A stretch of DNA of 64,000 nucleotides, taken from NCBI RefSeq assembly GCF_016741935.1, contig NZ_JAERRG010000022.1:1-64000 (forward strand), given 5' to 3'. This document shows positions 33,144-40,567 of the stretch, piece by piece. Position numbers and translations under genes: made by a program. The notes under the pieces are model-generated. The model was not told where the DNA came from, ran no database searches, and saw nothing but the letters and a program-made list of their open reading frames with translations. Numbering within the stretch: the first letter of the stretch is position 1; every line of letters begins with the position of its first letter. Source of the stretch: Streptomyces endocoffeicus. GTDB taxonomy: Bacteria > Actinomycetota > Actinomycetes > Streptomycetales > Streptomycetaceae.

Positions 33144-33824
33144 ATGACACAACTCAAGGCGGATGCTGATGAGGACGACTTCCCCGAGTGGGCGGACCGG
33201 GTCAAGGCCAACGTGGCCGGCGAAGTCCGGCGGAGAAGGAAGGAGATGGGATGGAGTGCACAGGACCTGGCCGACCAGTGCGAACGGTTTGGGCATCCCA
33301 TCCCGCGCAACGTGATCGCCAACATGGAGTCCGGCCGCCGGGCCAACCTCCCGCTGGTGGACGTGATGGTCTTGGCCGCCGCCCTGGAGACGTACCCGGT
33401 CTGCCTGATCTTCCCGGTCGGCTACGTCGAGCAGACCCAGGAACTCCCCTTCCAGGACCTCGTGCCGATCTGGGACGCCCTGCGCCGCTTCACCGGCGAG
33501 CAGGAGGTACCCATCTACGACGCGGGCCTGGTCCCCGACTTCGAGCGTCACGCCAGCCTCGTCCGCACCGCTCTAGCAGCACTCGAAGAGGAAGAGCGGG
33601 CAGGATTCGCGGCCCGGACAGCCACCGGCCGCGCCCAGCAGGACGAAGCCGAGCGCAAACGGAGCGAGTACGCCGACCAGGCCATATCCGCCAAGTACAC
33701 CCTCCGCTACCTCCGCCGCGACCTGCGCGACAAGGGAGCCACGCCCCCCGGCCTGCCCCCAGCACTGGACGATGTCGACGCGCCCGACCCCGATACCGAC
33801 ACCACCTCGGAGGACCGCCTTTGA
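33144..33824 (+). CDS. XRE-family regulator coupled to the integrase
   Basis: 226 aa. N-terminal HTH: RRRKEMGWSAQDLADQC, then IPRNVIANMESGRR. The rest is charged and helical. Its stop overlaps the TTG start of the integrase, so both are made from one transcript and this protein probably sets integrase level. Divergent from the excisionase-like gene: a compact int/xis switch region of about 97 bases lies between. Confidence 0.85.
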   Translation: MTQLKADADEDDFPEWADRVKANVAGEVRRRRKEMGWSAQDLADQCERFGHPIPRNVIANMESGRRANLPLVDVMVLAAALETYPVCLIFPVGYVEQTQELPFQDLVPIWDALRRFTGEQEVPIYDAGLVPDFERHASLVRTALAALEEEERAGFAARTATGRAQQDEAERKRSEYADQAISAKYTLRYLRRDLRDKGATPPGLPPALDDVDAPDPDTDTTSEDRL

Positions 33825-35443
33825 AGGGCTCCACCTACCGCCGCTGTTCCTGCCGCGACCCGAAGACCGGCAAGGAACTCGGCGCCTCCTGCCCGAAGCG
33901 CAACAGCAGGAACCACTGCACGTACTCCGTACGCCAGGAGCTGCCGCCCCGCGAAGACGGCAGCCGACGGTCGTTCGCCCGTGGCGGGTACAGCAGCCTC
34001 AAGGCCGCCCAGGCCGATCTCGACCACGTACGTGCCCTCATGGGGCTCGCTGAGGCCGACGACCCCGAGGGTGTCCAGCTGATCGCGGAGATGCTGGCCG
34101 AGGTCAGCGGCGAGAAGCTGCCCCTGCCGGACGTGGAGGAGACCCGGCGACGACTGAAGGCTGGCCAGGACCTCGTTGGCAGCCTCACCGTGGCCGAGTG
34201 GCTGGACCGCTGGCTCGCCGGCAAACGCATACGCAAGTCGGGCATCAACCGGTACGAGACCGACGTCCGCGTGCACCTCAAGCCCCACATCGGCGACCGT
34301 CGCCTCGACCGGTTGCGCGTGAGCCACCTCAGCGAGATGTTCACCAGGATCACCGACATCAACGCCGAGGTCCTGGAGCAGAACGCCCAGCGACGTGAAG
34401 CGGTCGAAGAGTTGGCGACCGTGCCGTGGAAGGGCGTCGAGAACAGGGCTCGCCGCAAGGCGATGAAAGCTGCGATCGATGCAATGCCGCCCTTCCGCCG
34501 CGTCACCGGGCCGTCCACTCGGCAGCACATCAAGGCCACGCTCCGCACCGCTCTGAATGACGCGATCGGACAGCAGATCATCACGTTCAACCCGGCGGCC
34601 CACGTCGAGATCGACCCGGTCCGCAAGCCGAAGGCCCTGGTATGGACGGACGAGCGCCTCGCCCGGTGGCAGCAGACCGGCGAGAAGCCCTCCCCCGTCA
34701 TGGTGTGGACACCCGAACAGACCGGCGCCTTCCTGGACTTCGTCGCCGAGGACCGGCTGTACGCCATGTGGCACCTGATCGCCTTCCGCGGCCTACGGCG
34801 CGGCGAGGCGTGCGGGCAGCCGTGGTCGGAGACCAACCTCGACCGGCACTCGCTCACGGTCACGGGGCAGCTCGTGCAGGACGGGTGGGAGGTCGAGGCA
34901 TCCGAGCCGAAGACGGACAGCGGCTTCCGCGTCGTAGCCCTGGACGATGACACTGTCGGCGTCCTGGAGCGGCACCGCAAGCAGCAGGAGGCAGAGCGCG
35001 AGGAGTGGGGAACGGCCTGGGTCGAGACGGGCCTGGTCTTCACCCAGGAGGACGGCTCCTGGCTCCACCCGGGCAAGGTCACCGACCTCTTCGAGCGCCT
35101 CGTTCTCGCCTCCGACCTCCCGCCGATCCGGCTGCACGACCTCCGCCACGGCGCGGCCACGCTCATGCTCGCCGCCGGTATCGACGTCAAGATCGTGTCG
35201 GACACCCTCGGGCACAGCGACACCCGGATCACGCGGGACATCTACCAGAGCGTCCTGCCCCACGTCGGCAAGAGCGCCGCCGAGGCCACGGCCAAGCTGG
35301 TCCCGCTCCAGCGCAAGTCCGAAGCGGAGAAGGCCGCGCATGAGGCGGAGAAGGCACGGAAGAAATCCAAGCGTGCCAAGAAGGCCCAGCTTGGGGCCAA
35401 GAGGAAAAACGCGAAGACCAAGCGGAAGAAGCCCAAGAAGTAG
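33821..35443 (+). CDS. int: Tyrosine site-specific integrase
   Basis: 540 aa. The TTG at 33821 overlaps the upstream TGA and has GGAGG 7 bases before it. The N-terminus has a Cys cluster (RRCSCRDPKTGKELGASCPK). The catalytic domain has Arg in FRGLRRGEA (about 322), HDLRHGAAT (about 439), GHSDTRITRDIY and the nucleophile Tyr in the same block (about 475). A Lys-rich tail (KKSKRAKKAQLGAKRK) ends the protein. This is the pSAM2-like integrase group that recombines at tRNA 3' ends. It drives insertion into tRNA-Thr(CGT). Confidence 0.95.
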   Translation: MKGSTYRRCSCRDPKTGKELGASCPKRNSRNHCTYSVRQELPPREDGSRRSFARGGYSSLKAAQADLDHVRALMGLAEADDPEGVQLIAEMLAEVSGEKLPLPDVEETRRRLKAGQDLVGSLTVAEWLDRWLAGKRIRKSGINRYETDVRVHLKPHIGDRRLDRLRVSHLSEMFTRITDINAEVLEQNAQRREAVEELATVPWKGVENRARRKAMKAAIDAMPPFRRVTGPSTRQHIKATLRTALNDAIGQQIITFNPAAHVEIDPVRKPKALVWTDERLARWQQTGEKPSPVMVWTPEQTGAFLDFVAEDRLYAMWHLIAFRGLRRGEACGQPWSETNLDRHSLTVTGQLVQDGWEVEASEPKTDSGFRVVALDDDTVGVLERHRKQQEAEREEWGTAWVETGLVFTQEDGSWLHPGKVTDLFERLVLASDLPPIRLHDLRHGAATLMLAAGIDVKIVSDTLGHSDTRITRDIYQSVLPHVGKSAAEATAKLVPLQRKSEAEKAAHEAEKARKKSKRAKKAQLGAKRKNAKTKRKKPKK

Positions 35444-35458
35444 GGGCCAAACGGCCCC
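35443..35458 (+). terminator. Short GC hairpin after the integrase
   Basis: GGGGCC, four bases, then GGCCCC, starting within the integrase stop codon. A similar fold follows the integrase-tail copy at 37061-37079. Confidence 0.5.
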
Positions 35459-35536
35459 CAGAGCCTCGACCGCCCCCATCGGACAAAGCCCACCAGGAGG
35501 GCCAACTGTGTTCCTCGACTCACCTACGCAACTGCT

Positions 35537-36919
35537 TCAACGGCGTCGGCGACGGGCGCTGTTGCGCGCAGACTGAGGCTGTTCCTTGCCGGTGAGCACA
35601 CCGGCCGTGAGCAGCCGACCTTCACGGACACTCCGCATGACCTGCTGCCGCACCATCTCCGTACTCGCTCCGGCAGTACCGATCATGCCCGTCTCCACCA
35701 GCCGGGTGAACATGGTGTTGTCCAAGTAGCTTGGTACGTTGGAGTAACCAAAGCGCAGCGCTCCGCCCCGGCCATCCCTCAGCCTTGGGTCATCCCTCAG
35801 ACGCTGGAAGTGCTGGCGGGAGAAGTACATTCCCTGCACCATGACGTTTGCCTGCGGGATCAGCCCTTCAGGCGGGCACAACTTGATCCAGCTCGGATCG
35901 GGACTCAGCCTGTGGTCGTCAGTCGGTCGTCGGAGACGGGCAGCGTAGGCGTCCACGTCTTGCATGCGCCTCAGTTCGTCGGCCAATTTGCCGTCGCTGT
36001 CCGGGTAGTAGTAACCGCCCACCCTGTCCAGCTTCTTGTACTGGACGAGGATGAGGCTTCCGCGGCTCTGGTGGTAATAGAGGAGGTCAGCACCGGAGTT
36101 TCTTTCAGCGGCTGTGCGGTTCACGTTGGCGATCAACAGCGACTGCTCGTCCTGCCGGAAGTGCCGCCAGGCGACATGCCCGGTTAGCTCACCGATCCAG
36201 CCCAGGAATATCTCAGCATCTCTGCCGATGTGGTGATCCTCGATCGCGATATCGTGCTGCGAGGCTGCTCGGCCCGCGCCTGCTGAAGTCGTAGCCGTCC
36301 GGCTCAGGAGGTCGAGATACGCTGGCGGCGGCCTGTCGTCGTACAGTTCCTCAGCAGGCGGATCCCACCGGGCGAGCTGGGGGATGCTCATCCCCGCCAT
36401 ACGCCCGATTCCCAGCACTGCGTCGCGCTGGGTCGCCAGGGCTTGCCCCGCTTTCGAGCGCACGGTATAGCCGTCGAAAGCCGCTCTAAGTTGGCCGATC
36501 ACACGGTCTACGTCAGGTTGCAACTCGACCAATGCGGCAAGCAGAGCCTTGCCCGTCGCCTCTGTCTGCTGACCTTCCTCAACTAGGTGCACGCGATGCC
36601 GTGCGGTTAGCAACGCAATGAGTTCGTTCAAGGTCACCGGCTCTGGAAGCAGAGTGACATGGGAAATCTCCAGCTTCTGCTGCAAGTCAGCAACCTGGCG
36701 CAGTCGCTTTGTGTGACCGAGTCTGGTCACCTGCATGACGCCGTACCTATCAGGAGTCGCGACCAGGGTGATGTGGCTACCCTTGGTCCAAAACTCCCTG
36801 AGGCGCGTGGTCGTCCATGTCCACTCACGACGTCCGGAAGCCGGGAACAAGTCCTCTTGCCATTCAAGATGTGCCTTCTCGGCCTCTGTGCACCTGATGA
36901 TCGCGACCATGCCGATCAT
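35537..36919 (-). CDS. Uncharacterised cargo protein with nuclease-like D...QxK signature
   Basis: 460 aa from ATG 36919 (ATG 36910 or TTG 36958 are alternatives). No named family is recognised. The segment GADLLYYHQ...LILVQYKKL (about 279-297) fits the Asp...Gln-x-Lys active-site pattern of PD-(D/E)xK nucleases in the Mrr-type variant, and IEDHHIGRDAEIFLGWIG precedes it, as the helix with the first acidic residue would. An Arg-rich tail ends the protein. It sits between integrase and attR, the usual slot for defence or fitness cargo. A restriction-like role is inference. Confidence 0.6.
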   Translation of the reverse strand: MIGMVAIIRCTEAEKAHLEWQEDLFPASGRREWTWTTTRLREFWTKGSHITLVATPDRYGVMQVTRLGHTKRLRQVADLQQKLEISHVTLLPEPVTLNELIALLTARHRVHLVEEGQQTEATGKALLAALVELQPDVDRVIGQLRAAFDGYTVRSKAGQALATQRDAVLGIGRMAGMSIPQLARWDPPAEELYDDRPPPAYLDLLSRTATTSAGAGRAASQHDIAIEDHHIGRDAEIFLGWIGELTGHVAWRHFRQDEQSLLIANVNRTAAERNSGADLLYYHQSRGSLILVQYKKLDRVGGYYYPDSDGKLADELRRMQDVDAYAARLRRPTDDHRLSPDPSWIKLCPPEGLIPQANVMVQGMYFSRQHFQRLRDDPRLRDGRGGALRFGYSNVPSYLDNTMFTRLVETGMIGTAGASTEMVRQQVMRSVREGRLLTAGVLTGKEQPQSARNSARRRRR

Positions 36920-37039
36920 TCTGTCTTGTGGACTTACCGGCTGTTGGCGTTCGGGCAAGGACAGGCCCCATGCGGGCCGAGGGCCAGCTCGGTACGGACC
37001 GGACGGTCAACTCACGGCTTGTCCACCAGTCGGGGCTGG

Positions 37040-37079
37040 CCAAGCGTAAGAGGCCCAAGAAGTAGGCCCCTGAAGGCCC
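37040..37079 (+). pseudogene. Remnant of a second integrase 3' end
   Basis: 33 of 40 bases match the last codons and downstream hairpin of the integrase (35420-35459); the frame reads LAKRKRPKK then stop, compared with KRKKPKK then stop in the intact gene. It sits just inside attR, where the integrase end is expected. The intact integrase and the cargo gene now lie between it and the rest of the element. Confidence 0.65.
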
Positions 37080-37080
37080 G

Positions 37081-37102
37081 CCGCTCACGCATCGCTCACG
37101 CA
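37081..37102. repeat. Right candidate integrase arm site
   Basis: Matches 3914-3935 at 21 of 22 bases, same orientation, with two GCTCACG half-sites. Located 90 bp inside attR and directly after the integrase-tail remnant. Confidence 0.65.
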
Positions 37103-37158
37103 GGCAAAGTCACGGCACCCCGGCCGTATGACATGCCATGCCCCGAGCAACAGAGAAC

Positions 37159-37184
37159 CCCAGGTCACGGCTATGTGACCTGGG
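37159..37184 (-). terminator. Hairpin downstream of tRNA-Thr, supplied by the element
   Basis: A perfect 10-bp stem CCCAGGTCAC/GTGACCTGGG with a 6-base loop; flanking AGAA/TTCT extends it. It lies 10 bases past the tRNA 3' end on the minus strand and would replace the chromosomal terminator (3716-3750) displaced by the insertion. Confidence 0.75.
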
Positions 37185-37191
37185 ATTCTAG

Positions 37192-37236
37192 CTGAGCCGC
37201 CTAAGGGAATCGAACCCTTGACCTACGCATTACGAG
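37192..37236. repeat. attR: 45-bp direct repeat within the intact tRNA-Thr
   Basis: Identical to 3754-3798. It covers the tRNA from the anticodon to the discriminator base plus 3 bases beyond, so the element rebuilds the 3' half of the gene on insertion. Confidence 0.95.
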
Positions 37237-37268
37237 TGCGTCGCTCTGGCCAACTGAGCTAAGGCGGC
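37195..37268 (-). tRNA. tRNA-Thr (anticodon CGT)
   Basis: 74 nt. A 7-bp acceptor stem GCCGCCT/AGGCGGC, D-arm GCTC...GAGC, anticodon stem ACGCA/TGCGT with loop CTCGTAA (anticodon CGT, reads ACG), and T-arm AAGGG TTCGATT CCCTT; discriminator T. CCA is not encoded. The gene is the integration target; its part from the anticodon on is contributed by the element. Confidence 0.96.
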
Positions 37269-37371
37269 ATGCCGCGGAGCCAGATTGGCAGCAGCAGCGC
37301 CGCCAAGTCTACACAGTTTCGAGGGGTGCTCCGTACGGGGCCGGGTGGGGCCTGGGCTGGGGCGGGGCTGG

Positions 37372-38916
37372 TCAGCGGCAGCGGGTGTGGGGGGCCGGTG
37401 GGCGGCCGGTGAGGAGGTAGGTGTTGATCGCGTTGTCGATGCAGCCGCTGCCGCGGCCGTAGGCCGTATGGCCGTCGCCGTCGTAGGTGAGGAGGGTGGC
37501 GGAGGAGAGCTGGGTGGCGAGGGCGCGGGCCCAGGGGTAGGGGGTGGCCGGGTCGCGGGTGGTGCCGACGACGACGATGGGGGCGGCGCCCCTGGCGTGC
37601 AGGGCATGGGCTGTACCGGTCGGGCGGACGGGCCAGTAGGCGCAGTTCAGGGCCGCCCAGGCGAGGGCCTTGCCGAAGACGGGGGATGCCTTCTGGAAGT
37701 CGGGGATGGACTTCCTGACCTCGGCAGGGGTGCGGAAGGCCGGTGGGAGGTCGAGGCAGTTGACGGCGGGGTTGGCGTACATGAGGTTGGCGTACGAACC
37801 GTCGGTGTCGCGCTCGTAGTAGAGGTCGGCCAGGTTGAGCAGACCGCCGCCGTGGCCGCCCATCGCGGAGCGGAGGGCGGTGCGCAGCTGGGGCCAGGCC
37901 GTCTCGTCGTACATGGCGGAGATCACGCCGATCGTCGCGAGGGGCTCGCCCAGGGCTCGGGACTCGCCGGTGCGGGCCGGGTGGGAGTCGAGGCGGGCGA
38001 AGAAGGCGCCGAGCCGGTCGCGGGCGGCGGCCACGGAGCCGGTGCCGAGGGGGCAGCCGGTGCGGCGCACGCAGTCCTTGGCGAAGGCGGTGAAGGCGGT
38101 TTCGAAACCGGCGGTCTGGTCGCGGTTGATGCGCCGGGAGGACAGCGTCGGGTCGAGCGCGCCGTCGAGGACGAGACGGCCGACGCGGTGGGGGTAGAGG
38201 TCGGCGTAGGTCGCGCCGAGGAAGGTGCCGTAGGAGGCGCCGACGTAATGCAGCTTCCGGTCGCCCAGCGCGGCGCGCAGCACATCCATGTCGCGGGCCG
38301 CCTCGACCGTCGAGACATGGCCGAGGATCCGGCCGGAGCGGGTCGCGCAGCCGCGGGCGAACTTCTTGTAGGCGGCGACGAGGCGGTCGGTCTCACCGCG
38401 GCCGTCGGGCGTCTGGTCGGTCTGGGTGAAGGTGTCCATCTGCTTGTCGCTCAGACAGGTGACGGGCTCGCTCTCGGCCACGCCGCGCGGGTCCATCGCC
38501 ACCATGTCGTAGCGGGCGCGCACCCGGGCCGGGTAGCCCACGGCCGCGAAGCTCTGCAGATAGCCGACCGCGGAGCCGCCGGGGCCGCCGGGGTTCACCA
38601 GCAGCGAGCCGAGGCGGCGGCCGGTGCCGGTGGCCTTCTTACGGGAGACCGCGAGCCTCAGGTCCCGGCCGGTGCCGGGTCTCGCGTAGTCGAGCGGGGC
38701 CTTGAGCGTGGCGCATTCGAAGTCCGCGCCGCCGCAGGGGCGCCAGTTCAGCGTCTGCTCGTAGTACGGCTTGAGGGCGGCGGGGACGGCCCTCTTCGAC
38801 AGCGACGCGGCGCGCGGCGCGGAGGCGTCGGCCGAGCAGCCGGAGGACAGCAGGGCGGCGGCCGTAAGGGCGGCGCCGAGGGGCCGGAGCGGGCGGCTGC
38901 TGTGTCGGGTGTGCAT
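37372..38916 (-). CDS. Secreted alpha/beta-hydrolase, tripeptidyl-aminopeptidase type
   Basis: 514 aa lipoprotein or secreted peptidase of the SlpD/Tap group. Signal peptide with lipobox-like LLSSGC. Catalytic Ser in GASYGTFLG (about 219), Asp in TTRDPATPY, His in GDGHTAYGRGSGC near the C-terminus, and the oxyanion loop NPGGPGGSA (about 108). The ATG at 38916 has GAGGG upstream; a longer frame exists. These enzymes cleave N-terminal peptides outside the cell. First chromosomal gene right of the element. Confidence 0.9.
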   Translation of the reverse strand: MHTRHSSRPLRPLGAALTAAALLSSGCSADASAPRAASLSKRAVPAALKPYYEQTLNWRPCGGADFECATLKAPLDYARPGTGRDLRLAVSRKKATGTGRRLGSLLVNPGGPGGSAVGYLQSFAAVGYPARVRARYDMVAMDPRGVAESEPVTCLSDKQMDTFTQTDQTPDGRGETDRLVAAYKKFARGCATRSGRILGHVSTVEAARDMDVLRAALGDRKLHYVGASYGTFLGATYADLYPHRVGRLVLDGALDPTLSSRRINRDQTAGFETAFTAFAKDCVRRTGCPLGTGSVAAARDRLGAFFARLDSHPARTGESRALGEPLATIGVISAMYDETAWPQLRTALRSAMGGHGGGLLNLADLYYERDTDGSYANLMYANPAVNCLDLPPAFRTPAEVRKSIPDFQKASPVFGKALAWAALNCAYWPVRPTGTAHALHARGAAPIVVVGTTRDPATPYPWARALATQLSSATLLTYDGDGHTAYGRGSGCIDNAINTYLLTGRPPAPHTRCR

Positions 38917-39094
38917 GGACTGATCCCTCGGTTCGCGGTCGAGTCGCGGGATCGCGCCGGCCGGATCACATGGATCACCCTGTACTGGTTCCACCCTGTA
39001 CTGGTTCCTATGGGATAGGACCGGTTCGCCCCCTTACGGAGAGTATCCATCCGGACACGCTCCATGCGTCCGGCGACGAACCCGTACGGGTGAC

Positions 39095-40321
39095 TCAGCC
39101 CGCCCGCAGCGCCATGGTCATCGCCTCGACCGCCAGCAGCGGCGCCACATTGCGGTCCAGCGCCTGACGACAGGCCGTGATCGCCTCTATCCGGCGCAGC
39201 GTCCGCTCGGGCTTCGAACCCGACGCGAGCCGCTCCAGCGCGTCCCGTACGTCGGTGTTGGCGAGCGCGACCTGGGAGCCGAGCTGGAGGGCCAGCACAT
39301 CCCGGTAGAAGGCGGTCAGATCGGTGAGCGCGAGGTCGAGGCTGTCCCGCTGGGTGCGGGTGGCTCGGCGCTTCTGGCGGTCCTGGAGGTCCTTCATGGC
39401 CCCCGCCGTACCGCGCGGCAGCCGCCCGCCCGTACCGGCGGCGGCGCCCAATGCCGCGCGCAGCTCCTCGGTCTCCTTGGCGTCGACCTCCTCCGCCACC
39501 TGCTTGGCGTCCTCGGCCGCCGCGTCGACCAGCTCCTGGGCCGCCTTGAGGCAGCCGCCCACGTCGTCGACGCGCAGCGGGAGCTTCAGGACGGCGGCAC
39601 GGCGGGCGCGGGCCCGCTCATCGGTCGCCAGACGGCGGGCGCGGCCGATATGCCCCTGGGTGGCGCGGGCGGCGGAGGCGGCGACCTCGGGGTCGATGCC
39701 GTCGCGCCGGACGAGGATGTCCGCCACGGCGTCCACCGGGGGCGTACGGAGGGTGAGGAGGCGGCAGCGGGAGCGGATCGTGGGCAGCACATCCTCCAGC
39801 GAGGGCGCGCACAGCAGCCATACGGTGCGCGGCGCGGGCTCCTCGACGGCCTTGAGGAGCACATTGCCCGCGCCCTCGGTAAGGCGGTCGGCGTCCTCCA
39901 TGACGATCACCTGCCACCGGCCCCCGGCAGGCGAGAGCTGGGCCCGGCGGACAAGCTCACGGGTCTCCTTGACGCCGATGGTGAGCATGTCCGTACGGAC
40001 CACCTCCACATCGGCGTGGGTGCCGACCAGGGCGGTGTGACAGCCGTCGCAGAAGCCGCAGCCGGGGATGCCGCCGAGCGCCCGGTCCGGGCTGACGCAC
40101 TGCAGCGCGGCGGCGAAGGCGCGGGCGACGGTGGCCCGGCCCGAGCCGGGCGGGCCGGTGAACAGCCAGGCGTGGGTCATCTTGGACGACGCCACGGGCT
40201 CCCCTACGGGGCCGCCGCCCGCCTCACTGGCCGCCGTGACCAGGGCGTCCGCGTCCCGCGCGGCAGCCGACAGCTGGGCCGCCACTCGGTCCTGCCCGAC
40301 CAGGTCGTCCCACACCGCCAT
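39095..40321 (-). CDS. holB: DNA polymerase III subunit delta'
   Basis: 408 aa clamp-loader subunit. Starts MAVWDDLVGQDRVAAQL, contains the AAA+ core FTGPPGSGRATVARAF, the zinc cysteines CGFCDGC, and EDADRLTEGAGNVLLKAVEEP (as EDADRLTEGAGNVLLK). The P-loop is degenerate (GPPGSGRAT), as expected for delta', which does not hydrolyse ATP. Next to tmk as in many actinobacteria. Confidence 0.93.
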   Translation of the reverse strand: MAVWDDLVGQDRVAAQLSAAARDADALVTAASEAGGGPVGEPVASSKMTHAWLFTGPPGSGRATVARAFAAALQCVSPDRALGGIPGCGFCDGCHTALVGTHADVEVVRTDMLTIGVKETRELVRRAQLSPAGGRWQVIVMEDADRLTEGAGNVLLKAVEEPAPRTVWLLCAPSLEDVLPTIRSRCRLLTLRTPPVDAVADILVRRDGIDPEVAASAARATQGHIGRARRLATDERARARRAAVLKLPLRVDDVGGCLKAAQELVDAAAEDAKQVAEEVDAKETEELRAALGAAAGTGGRLPRGTAGAMKDLQDRQKRRATRTQRDSLDLALTDLTAFYRDVLALQLGSQVALANTDVRDALERLASGSKPERTLRRIEAITACRQALDRNVAPLLAVEAMTMALRAG

Positions 40322-40386
40322 GGCTGCCTCCGCCGCTCGTCCCTACGGCACCCCATTGTGGTCCACCCCACCGACACCCGGACGCG

Positions 40387-40458
40387 CCACCCACCGCTGA
40401 CGCCGCCCGGCCACCCACCGCTGACGCCGCCCGGCCGGCCACCGCTGACGCCGCCCGG
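40387..40458. repeat. 24-bp tandem repeat (3 copies) between tmk and holB
   Basis: Units begin at 40387, 40411 and 40435; the first two are identical and the third differs at 2 positions (CCACC-CACCGCTGACGCCGCCCGG). They occupy the 246-base gap between the two genes. No other feature is seen there. Confidence 0.85.
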
Positions 40459-40567
40459 CCGGCCTCCGGTGGCCGCCGCCCGGCCGGCGGGCCTCCGGCG
40501 GTCACCCGCCATCGTCGCCCGTCCAACAGCCGGGCGCGGCCATCCGCAGCGGCGCCCGGCCGTACCG

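Larger units (their letters stand above)
3754..37236. mobile_element. Integrative mobilizable element in tRNA-Thr(CGT), about 33.4 kb
   Basis: Bounded by exact 45-bp direct repeats of a tRNA 3' end with a tyrosine integrase about 1.8 kb inside the right end. It carries an excisionase-like HTH protein, a DUF3631 P-loop protein, a DUF2637 membrane protein, MobC and a relaxase, plus cargo. No FtsK/TraB-like DNA translocase is visible, which separates it from pSAM2/SLP1-type actinomycete ICEs and points to an element mobilized in trans. The flanking genes fit one contiguous chromosome once the element is removed. The insertion regenerates the tRNA at the right end. Confidence 0.93.

Noticed and set aside
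40387..40458. CRISPR-like array in the regular short repeats
   Set aside because: Units are contiguous without spacers and there are no cas genes. The same holds for the arrays at 53179 and 57994.
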